From positions 496,001 to 560,000 of the forward strand of contig NZ_VDDA01000003.1 in assembly GCF_006151805.1 (NCBI RefSeq): a stretch of 64,000 nucleotides of DNA. The letters are read 5' to 3'. Source of the DNA: Methylobacterium terricola (GTDB taxonomy: Bacteria; Pseudomonadota; Alphaproteobacteria; Rhizobiales; Beijerinckiaceae). Below the pieces are notes generated by a model. The model did no database searches, was not told where the DNA came from, and saw only the letters and a list, made by a program, of their open reading frames with translations. How positions within the stretch are numbered: the first letter of the stretch is position 1; the number at the start of each line of letters is the position of its first letter. This document shows positions 50,219 through 59,189 of this stretch, piece after piece. A program made the translations under genes and the position numbers.

Positions 50219-51385
50219 TCAGATCACGTAGGACTGGAGCGGCGGGAAGCCGTTGAACGCCACCGCCGCGTAGGTGGTAGTGTAGGCGCCCGCTCCCTCG
50301 ATCAGCACCTTGTCGCCGATCGCCAGCGAGATCGGCAGCGGGTACGGGGTCTTCTCGTAGAGCACGTCGGCCGAGTCGCAGGTCGGGCCGGCGAGCACGC
50401 AGGGGATCGTGCGATCCTCGTCGTGCTCGGTGACGATGCGGTAGCGGATCGACTCGTCCATCGTCTCGGCGAGGCCGCCGAACTTGCCGATGTCGAGATA
50501 GACCCACCGCACCTCGTCCGCGGCGTCCGACTTCTGCGAGACCAGCACCACCTCGGCCTCGATCACGCCGGCATTGCCGACCATGCCGCGGCCCGGCTCG
50601 ATGATCGTCTCGGGCAGCTGGTTGCCGAAATGCTTGGTCAGCGCCCGGAAGATCGCGTCGCCGTAGGATTCCACGCCCGGCACCGCCTTGAGGTACTTGG
50701 TCGGGAAGCCGCCGCCGAGGTTCACCATCGAGAGATGGATGCCGCGGGTCGCGCATTCGCGGAAGATCATCGAGGCCGAGGCGAGCGCCCCGTCCCAGGC
50801 TTCCGTGTTGCCCTGCTGCGAGCCGACGTGGAACGACACGCCGTAGGCGTGCAGCCCCCCGCGATAGGCGTGCTCCAGCACGTCCACCGCCATCTCCGGC
50901 ACGCAGCCGAACTTGCGCGACAGCGGCCACTCGGCGCCGGCGCCGTCGCACAGGATGCGGCAGAACACCTGCACGTCCTCGCGGGCGACCTTGACCGCGT
51001 CGGCGGCGCGGACGATCTTGTCGACCTCGGCCTGGCAGTCGACGGCGAAGAGCCGCACGCCGAGCTGCAGCGCGCGGGCGATGCAGCGCTCCTTCTTGAT
51101 GGTGTTGCCGAACGACACGCGGTCGGCGGTGGCACCGGCGGCGAGCGCCATCTGCACCTCGACCACCGAGGCGGTGTCGAAGCAGGAGCCCATCTCGGCG
51201 AGCGCGCGCAGCACCTCGGGGGCCGGGTTCGCCTTGACGGCGTAGAAGACCCGGGTGTCCGGCAGGGCGCGGGCGAAGGCGGTGTAGTTGTCGCGGACGA
51301 CGTCGAGGTCGAGCACCATCACGGGACCCTCGTCCCGGCCGAGCTCGCGGCGCACGCGCAGGAAATCGCGGATGCGATCGGTCAT
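50219..51385 (-). CDS. Ornithine (lysine) decarboxylase, eukaryotic-like fold III type
   Basis: A 388-aa PLP enzyme that makes putrescine from ornithine. Lys51 in VFYAVKANP binds PLP, HVGSQQ and NLGGGFPTKY follow, EPGRGMVG binds phosphate, and Cys336 in GPTCDSADVLYE is the catalytic cysteine in the CDSxD motif. This short alanine-racemase-fold form is usual in alphaproteobacteria, where some members also take lysine. ATG at 51385 follows GGTGGGG. It is preceded by about 700 bases of noncoding sequence with strong secondary structure. Confidence 0.92.
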   Translation of the reverse strand: MTDRIRDFLRVRRELGRDEGPVMVLDLDVVRDNYTAFARALPDTRVFYAVKANPAPEVLRALAEMGSCFDTASVVEVQMALAAGATADRVSFGNTIKKERCIARALQLGVRLFAVDCQAEVDKIVRAADAVKVAREDVQVFCRILCDGAGAEWPLSRKFGCVPEMAVDVLEHAYRGGLHAYGVSFHVGSQQGNTEAWDGALASASMIFRECATRGIHLSMVNLGGGFPTKYLKAVPGVESYGDAIFRALTKHFGNQLPETIIEPGRGMVGNAGVIEAEVVLVSQKSDAADEVRWVYLDIGKFGGLAETMDESIRYRIVTEHDEDRTIPCVLAGPTCDSADVLYEKTPYPLPISLAIGDKVLIEGAGAYTTTYAAVAFNGFPPLQSYVI

Positions 51386-51778
51386 GATCAGCCCCACCAA
51401 AGGTTCGAGAGGGCTCCCGCGGGAACCCGAAGTCGAGATCGAGACGGCGCACGTCGGCCGTCCGGCGTCAGGGGGCGATGCAACGCGGCGCCGACGTGCT
51501 GTGGAGACACGCCATGCGACGCGGGCGCAGAGCACCCGGAAGCTGCCTTTGCTTGGAACGGGGAAACCCGATCCGCACTCGGGGCAAGGAGAAACAAGCC
51601 TCTTCGGTGTCGGCCTTTGGAGGGCCGACGAGACCAAAAAAGCCCGTTCGTCGTTGCTTTAAGCTGCGTCCCCCGTGGAGAGCGGGGTTCGCCGGTTTTG
51701 CCTCCGGCTGCCGGTTGTTGTCGGGGTCCGGTGTCGCCACCTGGATGCCGGCCGGAGGGATCCACCCTTCCCGGCCAT
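51386..51778 (-). promoter_or_regulatory. Structured 5' leader of ornithine decarboxylase (speF-type candidate)
   Basis: Several hairpins can be drawn on the minus strand. The clearest is GTCGGCC / GGCCGAC at 51629-51609, whose CCAAAGG is complementary to CCTTTGG at 51403-51397, just before the ribosome site of the gene. A six-T run at 51646-51635 stands out. Alphaproteobacterial ornithine decarboxylase genes are known to carry the speF leader RNA; whether this matches that motif needs a covariance search. An Arg-rich upstream ORF lies at its 5' end. The further stretch 51779-52084 holds the outer part of the region and no gene I can support. Confidence 0.45.
51659..51778 (-). CDS. Putative Arg-rich upstream ORF in the decarboxylase leader
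   Basis: A 39-aa frame, ATG at 51778 to TAA at 51659, on the same strand as the decarboxylase. It has eight arginines including two Arg pairs (codons CGG-AGG and CGG-CGA), with CAA-AAC between them. AAAGGA lies just before the start but spaced tightly (3 bases). The enterobacterial speF leader also has a short ORF with an Arg pair that senses ornithine and arginine, so the resemblance is suggestive. High GC alone raises Arg content, hence the modest confidence. Confidence 0.35.
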   Translation of the reverse strand: MAGKGGSLRPASRWRHRTPTTTGSRRQNRRTPLSTGDAA

Positions 51779-52084
51779 CGATCCTTTAAGACCCCTGGCG
51801 GCTGTCCGGCCTCTTGTCCGGATGCCCACCAACCGGCACGCGGCCACAGGCACGTGCGAAATTGGGCAAGGCGGTAGATACGGACCAAGGCCCCCCGCCG
51901 CAAGCCCCGTCACGCGGATTTTCGCCGGATTTTCGCGCCGTGGCGCGGGGGACACGGCCGTGGTCTCGCCCATGGAGAAACCGTCACGTCGCGGGGCCTT
52001 CTCAAGTGGCGCCGGACGGGCCATTCAACCGGACGACGCATGCGGGCGCGCGTTCAGCCGGCGCGCCTTATTCTCCGGGACACC

Positions 52085-53704
52085 ATGACCATCGCACCCT
52101 CGCGCCGCGCGCTGCTTGCCGGCCTGCTCTCCTCCGCCGCCCTGACCCGGGCCGCCACCGCCCAGGTCGGTCCGACCCAGCCCGGCCCGAGCGCCCTGCC
52201 GCCGCCGGCCCCGAGCCCGGCCCCGGCCGGTCCGCCGCGCTTCCGCTTCGACGAGGTGGTGCGCCGGGCGAAGGCCTTGGCCGGCGCACCCTTCGAGGCG
52301 ACCGTCGCGCCGCTGCCGGCGCCGCTCGCCTCCCTCGACTACGATGCCTGGCGCGACATCCGCTTCCGGCCCGACAAGGCGCTGCTCGGGGATCAGGACG
52401 GGCCGTTCCGGCTCCAGCTGTTCCATCTCGGCTTCCTCTATACCCGCCCGGTGACCGTGAACGTGGTGCGCGACGGCGTTCCGACCCCGATCCCCTACCA
52501 GCCCGGCCTGTTCGATTACGGCCGCACCACCATCGACAAGCCGCTGCCGGTCACCCTCGGCTTCGCCGGCTTCCGGCTGCACTATCCCCTCAACAAGCCG
52601 GCCCTCCTCGACGAGCTGATCTCGTTCCTCGGCGCCAGCTACTACCGCTTCCTCGGCCGCGACCAGCTCTACGGGCTGTCGGCGCGGGGCCTCGCCGTCA
52701 ACGTCGAGGGCGTCGGCGGGCCGGAGGAGTTCCCGGTCTTCCGCGAGTTCTGGATCGAGATGCCGCCGAAGGGCGCCGACCGGGCGGTGATCTACGCCCT
52801 CCTCGACGGGCCGTCCTGCACCGGGGCGTTCCAGTTCCTGGTCTATCCGGGCGACGAGACCGTGGTCGACGTGCGCTGCACGCTCATTCCGCGCCGGGAG
52901 CTCGCGACGGTCGGCATCGCGCCGCTGACCTCGATGTTCTTCATCGGCGAGAACGACCGCCACCACTCGGACGATTACCGGCCCGAGCTGCACGATTCCG
53001 ACGGGCTCCTGATGCAGTCCGGCGGCGGCGAGTGGATCTGGCGCCCCCTGCGCAACCCGAAGGAGCGCTGGATCTCGGCCTTCCAGGACCGCAATCCCAA
53101 GGGGTTCGGGCTGATGCAGCGCGACCGGGTGTTCGAGGATTACCAGGACCTCGAAGCGTTCTATCACCGCCGCCCGGGCTACTGGGTCGAGCCGCAGGGC
53201 GAGTGGGGCGAGGGCACGGTGCGTCTGGTCGAACTGCCGACCGAGAACGAGACCCACGACAACATCGTCGCCTCGTGGCAGCCGAAGCAGCCCTACCAGC
53301 CCGGCGAGGCGGTGGAACTGTCCTACAAGGTCCGGGCGCTCGCCGAGACCGACGACCTCCATCCCGGCGGCCGGGTGGTGAACACCTACGTCGCCCGCAC
53401 CACCGCCAGCGGCGGCACCGCCGACGGCAGCGAACCGCTGACCCGGCGCTTCCTCGTCGACTTCTCGGGCGGCGACCTCGCCTACTGGCTCACCGACCCG
53501 AAGGCGGTCGAGATCGTGCCCTCGACCACCGCCGGCAAGATCACCGCGGTCTCGCTGGTGCCCAACCTCCACGTGAAGGGGTTCCGCGCCGCGATCGACG
53601 TGCGGCTCGATCGACCGGGCCAGGCGACCGACCTGCGCGCCTTCCTGCGCGCCCGCGGCCAGACCCTGACCGAGACCTGGACCTACCCGTGGAAGGCCGC
53701 GTGA
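52085..53704 (+). CDS. Periplasmic glucan biosynthesis protein, OpgG/OpgD family
   Basis: A 539-aa exported protein. The N-terminus has a twin-arginine signal (SRRALLAG), which is typical of OpgD, the Tat-exported member; OpgG uses Sec. The mature part begins RFRFDEVVRRAKALAGAPF and contains RPDKALLG, GRTTIDKPLP, FPVFREFWIEMP and WRPLRNPKERW, all family signatures. These proteins shape the backbone of osmoregulated periplasmic glucans. The glucosyltransferase opgH is not adjacent. ATG at 52085; the GNAT gene overlaps its stop. Confidence 0.88.
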   Translation: MTIAPSRRALLAGLLSSAALTRAATAQVGPTQPGPSALPPPAPSPAPAGPPRFRFDEVVRRAKALAGAPFEATVAPLPAPLASLDYDAWRDIRFRPDKALLGDQDGPFRLQLFHLGFLYTRPVTVNVVRDGVPTPIPYQPGLFDYGRTTIDKPLPVTLGFAGFRLHYPLNKPALLDELISFLGASYYRFLGRDQLYGLSARGLAVNVEGVGGPEEFPVFREFWIEMPPKGADRAVIYALLDGPSCTGAFQFLVYPGDETVVDVRCTLIPRRELATVGIAPLTSMFFIGENDRHHSDDYRPELHDSDGLLMQSGGGEWIWRPLRNPKERWISAFQDRNPKGFGLMQRDRVFEDYQDLEAFYHRRPGYWVEPQGEWGEGTVRLVELPTENETHDNIVASWQPKQPYQPGEAVELSYKVRALAETDDLHPGGRVVNTYVARTTASGGTADGSEPLTRRFLVDFSGGDLAYWLTDPKAVEIVPSTTAGKITAVSLVPNLHVKGFRAAIDVRLDRPGQATDLRAFLRARGQTLTETWTYPWKAA

Positions 53705-54198
53705 ACGGGGAGGGCCGCGTGAACGGTCCTGCGCCCCAGCCGCCGGCCGTCACGATCCGGCCGGCGCTCCGGGAGGACCTCGACGCCCTGATGGCGCTCG
53801 AGGCCGCGGCCTTCGCCACCGACCGGGCCGAGCGCCGGGCGATCCGCCACGCGATCGGCTCAGCGTCGATCTCGCTCCTCATCGCCCTCGACGGCGCGGT
53901 GCTGGTCGGTGCCGCCACGATCGAGCGCCGCCGCGGCAGCCGCCGCGCCCGGCTGTCCTCGATCGCGGTGGCACCGAGCCGGGCCGGCACGGGCTTGGGC
54001 CGGGTGCTGCTCGACGCCGCCGAGGCCGAGGCGCTGGCCCATGACTGCGATCGCCTGCGCCTGGAGGTCCGCGAGGATAACGGCGCCGGCATCCGCCTCT
54101 ACGAGCGCAGTGGCTATCGCCGCTTCGAGACCGTGCCGGACTATTACGAGGACGGCACCACCGCCTGGCGCTACGAGAAGCCGCTCTCGCGTTCATGA
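53701..54198 (+). CDS. GNAT-family N-acetyltransferase, RimI-like
   Basis: A 165-aa acetyltransferase with the acetyl-CoA loop AGTGLGRVLLDAAEAEA, then LRLEVREDNGAGIRLYERSGYRRF and a YYEDGTTAWRYEK end, as in RimI-type proteins that acetylate N-termini. The GTG at 53701 overlaps the glucan gene stop in GTGA; a second in-frame GTG at 53719 follows GGGGAGG and may be the true start. The bases between the two form an imperfect duplication. Target unknown. Confidence 0.78.
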   Translation: MNGEGRVNGPAPQPPAVTIRPALREDLDALMALEAAAFATDRAERRAIRHAIGSASISLLIALDGAVLVGAATIERRRGSRRARLSSIAVAPSRAGTGLGRVLLDAAEAEALAHDCDRLRLEVREDNGAGIRLYERSGYRRFETVPDYYEDGTTAWRYEKPLSRS

Positions 54199-54249
54199 TC
54201 GGGCGGGCCGGGAGAGCGCCCGGCCTGCCCCATCCTGAGACACCCTGCC

Positions 54250-54269
54250 AATGTCCGGGACCGGACATT
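54250..54269. terminator. Inverted repeat after the GNAT gene
   Basis: AATGTCCGG-GA-CCGGACATT, a perfect 9-bp inverted repeat with a 2-base loop. It may end the glucan/GNAT transcript or be an operator. No U-tract follows. Confidence 0.45.
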
Positions 54270-54414
54270 CGCCGCCAGGATTGCTTGCCGCTGCGACATG
54301 TGCCGGTTCGGAATGGTTTCCGATCGGTTACGGATGGCACGCCGTTCGCAAAGATCCCGGCGACCGAGGCAGACGCTGCCTCACTCCGGGATCTTCGAGG
54401 ATAAGGTGGCAGCC

Positions 54415-54834
54415 ATGGCAATGACCGACGCCGATTTTCGCAGGATGATCGCCGGGTACCGTGGTGCCGTTGCCGAGGCGCTGCCGCCCCTGACCCTGCC
54501 CGACCGGGTGCCTCACCGTTACGAGCCGCGCTCGCGGCTCCCGGTCCGGTCCGAGGCGGTCGAGCCGCGCACCATCGAGATCGTCTGGGCACCGGCGGCT
54601 CCCGTGCGGTCCGGCGGCGCCCTGCGCGGCCTCGCCATGCTCGCCAAGGTGCTGGCGGTGCCGGTGCTGCTCGCCGGCGGCGTCTACGCCAGGCCGGTCT
54701 ACGAGTGCCACAAGCAGAAGAGCCACGGGATGCTGTATTACGGCACCACCGTGCAGATGTGCGTCAGCGAGCGGATGTCCGCCAAGGTCGAGGGTATGCA
54801 GGCCTTCGTGGATCGGCAGTTGCGGGCGATGTGA
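54415..54834 (+). CDS. Hypothetical single-pass membrane protein
   Basis: A 139-aa protein with a soluble N-terminal part rich in Pro and Arg, then one hydrophobic helix (about residues 80-98, LAMLAKVLAVPVLLAGGVYA) and a short C-terminal region with two cysteines that may be periplasmic. ATG at 54415 follows AAGGTGG; an ATG two codons later is possible. No family recognised. It ends before a perfect REP-like palindrome. Confidence 0.6.
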   Translation: MAMTDADFRRMIAGYRGAVAEALPPLTLPDRVPHRYEPRSRLPVRSEAVEPRTIEIVWAPAAPVRSGGALRGLAMLAKVLAVPVLLAGGVYARPVYECHKQKSHGMLYYGTTVQMCVSERMSAKVEGMQAFVDRQLRAM

Positions 54835-54862
54835 GGGGCGGCTTCATGGACCCGACCCGGGT

Positions 54863-54926
54863 CTGCCACCCGCCTGGTCATTCCGGGCTCCGCTGCGCGA
54901 CCCCGGAATGACCAGGCGGGTGGCAG
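54863..54926. repeat. REP-like palindrome, copy 4, with perfect 25-bp arms
   Basis: Arms of 25 bases (54863-54887 and 54902-54926) are perfectly complementary. The inner part ATTCCGGG ... CCCGGAATG is the family core; the outer part CTGCCACCCGCCTGG is unique to this copy. The loop is CTCCGCTGCGCGAC. It separates two convergent genes and could terminate both. Confidence 0.8.
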
Positions 54927-54962
54927 GTCGGATGGCGCCGATCCGTCACCCATCCCAGCCCG

Positions 54963-55847
54963 TCAATACGCCACCCGCTTCTCCACGTAGCGGAACTGAA
55001 TCGCCGTCAGGCCGATCACGATCGCCATCAGCACCACCGACTGCGCCGCCGAGCCTCCGAGATCGGCGCCGATGCGGCCGTCCTGGTAGACCTTGTAGAC
55101 CAGCGTCTGGGTCGCCCGGCCCGGGCCGCCATGGGTCAGCACGTCGATGACGCCGAACGTCTCGCAGAAGGCGTAGACGACGTTGACCACCATCAGGAAG
55201 AACGTGGTCGGTGACAGCAGCGGGAAGACGATGGTCCAGAACCGCCGGGCCGGGCCGGCGCCGTCGATCGCCGCCGCCTCGATCACGCTGCCCGGGATCG
55301 CCTGGAGCCCGGCGAGGAAGAACAGGAAGTTGTAGGAGACCTGCTTCCAGGCCGCCGCCATCACCACCAGGATCATGGCGTGGTTCCCGTCGAGCAGCGG
55401 GTTCCACGGGATGCCAATCTGGTTGAGCCCGCGGGCGATCAACCCGAGGCCGGGCTGGAACAGGAAGCCGAACAGCACGCCCGCCACCGCCGGGGCCACC
55501 GCGTAAGGCCAGATCAGCAGGGTCCGGTAGAGCCCCGCACCCCGGATCTCCCGGTCCGCCATCGCGGCGAGCAGCAGCGCGAAGCCGAGCGACAGCCCCG
55601 CCACCGCCGCCGCGAAGATCAGCGTGGTGGCGAGGGCCTGATAATAGCCCGGATCCGTGAACAGGGCCCGGTAATTCTCGAACCAGACGAATTCCGTCGA
55701 GAGCCCGAACGCATCCTGCATCTGGAACGATTGCCAGACCGCCTGGACCGCCGGCCAGTAGAAGAACAGGCCGACGATCAGGAGCTGCGGCGCGATCAGC
55801 GCCGCCGGCAGCAGCCGGCCTCCGAAGGTGATGCGCTCGGGACCCAT
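54963..55847 (-). CDS. ugpA: sn-Glycerol-3-phosphate-type ABC transporter permease UgpA
   Basis: A 294-aa permease with six helices, [21 protein letters not shown] near the start and the EAA loop [20 protein letters not shown]. It closely follows the UgpA pattern and begins 4 bases after ugpB. The cargo could be glycerol-3-phosphate, a glycerophosphodiester or another CUT1 substrate. Confidence 0.88.
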   Translation of the reverse strand: MGPERITFGGRLLPAALIAPQLLIVGLFFYWPAVQAVWQSFQMQDAFGLSTEFVWFENYRALFTDPGYYQALATTLIFAAAVAGLSLGFALLLAAMADREIRGAGLYRTLLIWPYAVAPAVAGVLFGFLFQPGLGLIARGLNQIGIPWNPLLDGNHAMILVVMAAAWKQVSYNFLFFLAGLQAIPGSVIEAAAIDGAGPARRFWTIVFPLLSPTTFFLMVVNVVYAFCETFGVIDVLTHGGPGRATQTLVYKVYQDGRIGADLGGSAAQSVVLMAIVIGLTAIQFRYVEKRVAY

Positions 55848-55851
55848 GAAA

Positions 55852-57183
55852 TTACCGTCCGGCCTGCTTCTCGAACTGGCGCAGCATCGCGTTGCCGCGG
55901 GTCGCCGCCTCGTCGAGGGCCTGCTTCGCCGCCTTCTTGCCGGCGAGCGTCGCCTCGATCTCCTCGGCCCAGAGGTCGCGCATCTGCGGCAGGTTGCCGA
56001 GGCGCAGGCCGCGGGAATTCTCGGTCGGCGGCTTGTTGGTCAGCTCCTTGATCGGCACCTCGAGCGCCGGGTTCTTGGCGTAGAACCCGTCCGCCTTCGA
56101 TTTCTCGTAGGCCGCCTTGGTGATCGGCATGTAGCCGGTGGTCTGGTGGAGCTTCGCCTGCCGGTCGGTGTCCGACAGGAAGCTGAAGAACTTCGCCACG
56201 CCCTTGTACTCGTCCGGCTTCTTGCCGCCCATCACCCACAGCGAGGCGCCGCCGATGATGCTGTTCTGCGGCGCGCCCGGCACGTCGGGATAGTAGGGCA
56301 TGGGTGCCGCCGCCCAGGCGAACTTCGCCGCGGACTTCACGTTGCCGTAGGAGCCCGACGACCCGAACATGATCGGGCACTCGCCGGCGGTGAAGCGGCC
56401 GAAGCCGCTGTCGTAGCGGCCGGAATAGTCGAAGGACTTGTCCTTCTGCGCCTCGGCGAGGTTGCCGAGATGCTTGACCTGGAGCGGCCCGTTGATCTCG
56501 AGCGTGGTGTCGAGGCCGTCCATGCCGTTGGCCTTGGTGGCGACGGGCACGTTGTGCCAGGCCGAGAGCTGCTCGATGTTGAGCCAGGTGACCCAGGTGG
56601 TCGAGAAGCCGCAATTCGGGAAGCCGTTCTGCGTCAGCTTCTTGGCCGCGGCGAACAGGTCGGGCCAGGTCTTCGGCGGCTCGGAGAGGCCGATCGCCTT
56701 CAGGGCGTCGAGGTTGGCCCACATCACCATCGACGACGAGTTGAACGGGAACGAGAGCATCTCGCCCTTGGTCGTCGAGTAGTAGCCGGTGATCGCCGGC
56801 AGGTAGGCGTTCGGGTCGAACGGCTCGCCCGCGTCCTTCATCAGCTGGTAGACCGGCTTCACCGCGCCCTTGGCCGACATCATCGTGGCGGTGCCGACCT
56901 CGAACACCTGCATGATGTGCGGCGCGGTGCCGGCGCGGAAGGCGGCGATGCCGGCATTCAGCGTCTCGCCGTAATTGCCCTTGTAGGTCGGCACCACCTT
57001 GTAGTCGCTCTGCGCGGCGTTGAACTCGTCGGCGAGGCGGTTGACGGCGTCGTTGTTGGCGCCCGTCATCGCGTGCCACCATTGCAGCTCGGTCACGGCG
57101 AGCGCCGGGGTCGCGGCGGCCGCCAAAGTCGTCGCCAAGCCGAGGCCGGCGAGGGCGATGCGGATCGTCTGGGTGGGGGCCAT
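55852..57183 (-). CDS. ugpB: sn-Glycerol-3-phosphate-type substrate-binding protein UgpB
   Basis: A 443-aa periplasmic receptor (SBP_bac_1). Signal peptide of about 29 residues, then [20 protein letters not shown], characteristic of UgpB, with [27 protein letters not shown] and [19 protein letters not shown] at 57183. It is separated from the TPP-enzyme gene by 286 bases containing a REP-like palindrome, so the B-A pair probably has its own promoter. Confidence 0.9.
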   Translation of the reverse strand: MAPTQTIRIALAGLGLATTLAAAATPALAVTELQWWHAMTGANNDAVNRLADEFNAAQSDYKVVPTYKGNYGETLNAGIAAFRAGTAPHIMQVFEVGTATMMSAKGAVKPVYQLMKDAGEPFDPNAYLPAITGYYSTTKGEMLSFPFNSSSMVMWANLDALKAIGLSEPPKTWPDLFAAAKKLTQNGFPNCGFSTTWVTWLNIEQLSAWHNVPVATKANGMDGLDTTLEINGPLQVKHLGNLAEAQKDKSFDYSGRYDSGFGRFTAGECPIMFGSSGSYGNVKSAAKFAWAAAPMPYYPDVPGAPQNSIIGGASLWVMGGKKPDEYKGVAKFFSFLSDTDRQAKLHQTTGYMPITKAAYEKSKADGFYAKNPALEVPIKELTNKPPTENSRGLRLGNLPQMRDLWAEEIEATLAGKKAAKQALDEAATRGNAMLRQFEKQAGR

Positions 57184-57375
57184 CGGGTTGTCGTCTCCTC
57201 GTGTGCGGCCTCTCATGCGGGGCCTGCGTGACACTCCGACGACAGGGCCGGCGGAGGCCACGCGGTCCGCACCGTCTCGGGCGGCGGGTCGCTTGTTAGT
57301 AGCTGGCTAAGCACAGCCGGGAGCGGCGGACAAGGGCGGCGCGGGAGTCTCTTCGACATCACCAAGGGAATTGAA

Positions 57376-57430
57376 ACCCTCCGCGTCATTCCGGGCTCCG
57401 CTTTCGCGGCTCCGGGATGACGCGGAGGGT
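57376..57430. repeat. REP-like palindrome, copy 5
   Basis: Arms ACCCTCCGCGTCATTCCGG and CCGGGATGACGCGGAGGGT pair at 18 of 19 positions. The core matches the other copies; the outer ACCCTCCGCG differs from them but pairs with itself. Lies between the TPP-enzyme gene and ugpB. Confidence 0.75.
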
Positions 57431-57469
57431 GGCGATGCTGCCGGGGGCAGCCGGGACAGGGCCGCCGGA

Positions 57470-59146
57470 TTACGTCCGCTTCCGGTCCCGCAGCGCCTGG
57501 ATCGTGGTCGTCGGGGTGATCGCCTCGGGATCGATCGGGCAATGCAGGATGGACGGCAGGCCCGAGGCCAGGGCCCGCGCCAAAGCCGCCGGGAAGTCCT
57601 CGGTCCGCTCGACCCGCTCGCCATAGCCGCCGAAGGCGGTGGCGTAGGCGGCGAAATCGGGGTTCTTGAGCGCGGTGCCGGAGACGCGGCCGGGATATTC
57701 GCGCTCCTGGTGCATCCGGATCGTGCCGTACATCCCGTTATCGACCAGGATCACCAGGACCGGGAGCCCGTACTGCACCGCGGTCGCGAATTCCTGGCCG
57801 TTCATCAGGAAGTCGCCGTCGCCCGACACCACGACCACGGTGCGGTCTGGCAGCAGGCGCTTGGCGCCTATGGCGGCGGGCACGCCGTAGCCCATCGAGC
57901 CCGAGGTCGGGGCGAGCTGGCCGTCATGGGCGCGGAACGGCCAGAACCGGTGGACCCAGGTGGCGAAGTTGCCGGCGCCGTTGCACAGGATCGCGTCCGC
58001 CGGCAGCGCCTTGCGCAAATGCGCCATCACGCCGCCCATCTGGAGCGTGCCCGGGGTGGTGATCCGGGTCGGATCGCTCCAGGCGAGGTAATCGGCGTGC
58101 AGGGTCTCGGTGCCGGCGGCCCAGGGCAGGGTGCGGGGCGGCTGCACCGTCTCGATCGCCGCGGCGAAGGCGGTCGGGCTGGCATTGATGGCGAGGGCCG
58201 GGCTGTAGACCCGTCCCAGCTCCTCCGGGTCCGGATGGATATGCACGAGGCGCTGGCGCGGTCCGGGAATGTCGAGCAGCGTGTAGCCCTGCGACGGGAT
58301 TTCCGACAGCCGCCCGCCGACGACGAGCAGCAGGTCGGCCTCCTTGATCCGCGCGAGCAGCTTGGGATTCACGCCGAGGCCGAGATCGCCGGCGTAGCAG
58401 CGGTGATCGGCCGGGAAATGGCCCTGGCGCCGGAACGAGCAGGCGACGGGCAGCGAGAACAGGTCGGCGAAGCGCGCGAAGCGCCGAACGGCCTCCGCCG
58501 ACCAGCGGCTGCCTCCGAGGATCGCGAAGGGTTTTTCCGCCTGCGCCAGCATGGTCTGCACCGCGACCATCTGGGCCAGCGCCGGATGGGTCTCGACCGG
58601 CCGGAAGGCCGGGGCATCCGGCACGGTCGCGGTCTCGACCAGCATGTCCTCGGGCAGCGCGATCACCACCGGGCCGGGCCGGCCGGCGGTGGCGACGTGG
58701 AAGGCGCGGGCGATCAGTTCCGGGAGGCGGTCGGCGCTGTCGATCTCGGTCACCCACTTGGCGATGGTGCCGAACACCGCCCGGTAATCGAGCTCCTGGA
58801 ACGCCTCGCGCTCGCGCGCCGACCGGTCGATCTGGCCGACGAACAGGATCATCGGGGTCGAATCCTGCTTGGCGATGTGCAGGCCGGGCGAGGCGTTGGT
58901 GGCACCGGGGCCGCGGGTGACGAAGCAGATGCCGGGCCGGCCCGTCAGCTTGCCGTGCGCCTCCGCCATCATGGCGGCCCCGCCCTCCTGCCGGCAGACG
59001 GTGAGCCGGATCTCGGCGTCGTGCAGCGCGTCGAGCACCGCGAGGAAGCTCTCGCCGGGGACGCAGAAGATGTCGCCGACGCCGTGGCGGGCGAGCTGGT
59101 CCACCAGGATCTGCCCGCCGGTGCGGGGGCGGGGGGCGTCGGTCAT
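57470..59146 (-). CDS. Acetolactate synthase-like TPP-dependent enzyme
   Basis: A 558-aa three-domain TPP enzyme. Glu54 in CRQEGGAAMMAEA activates the cofactor, GPVVIALPEDML ends the first domain, and the TPP-Mg motif GDGDFLMNGQEFATA with VDNGMYG follows near 445-475. It resembles acetolactate synthase large subunits but lacks a small-subunit gene beside it, and related proteins decarboxylate other 2-keto or oxalyl-type substrates. ATG at 59146 follows GGAGGA. It lies 43 bases below the CoA-transferase gene and is probably co-transcribed with it. Confidence 0.82.
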   Translation of the reverse strand: MTDAPRPRTGGQILVDQLARHGVGDIFCVPGESFLAVLDALHDAEIRLTVCRQEGGAAMMAEAHGKLTGRPGICFVTRGPGATNASPGLHIAKQDSTPMILFVGQIDRSAREREAFQELDYRAVFGTIAKWVTEIDSADRLPELIARAFHVATAGRPGPVVIALPEDMLVETATVPDAPAFRPVETHPALAQMVAVQTMLAQAEKPFAILGGSRWSAEAVRRFARFADLFSLPVACSFRRQGHFPADHRCYAGDLGLGVNPKLLARIKEADLLLVVGGRLSEIPSQGYTLLDIPGPRQRLVHIHPDPEELGRVYSPALAINASPTAFAAAIETVQPPRTLPWAAGTETLHADYLAWSDPTRITTPGTLQMGGVMAHLRKALPADAILCNGAGNFATWVHRFWPFRAHDGQLAPTSGSMGYGVPAAIGAKRLLPDRTVVVVSGDGDFLMNGQEFATAVQYGLPVLVILVDNGMYGTIRMHQEREYPGRVSGTALKNPDFAAYATAFGGYGERVERTEDFPAALARALASGLPSILHCPIDPEAITPTTTIQALRDRKRT

Positions 59147-59189
59147 GGGCGTGTCCTCCAGCGATCTCTTCAGGCGTAGCCGATTCCGG

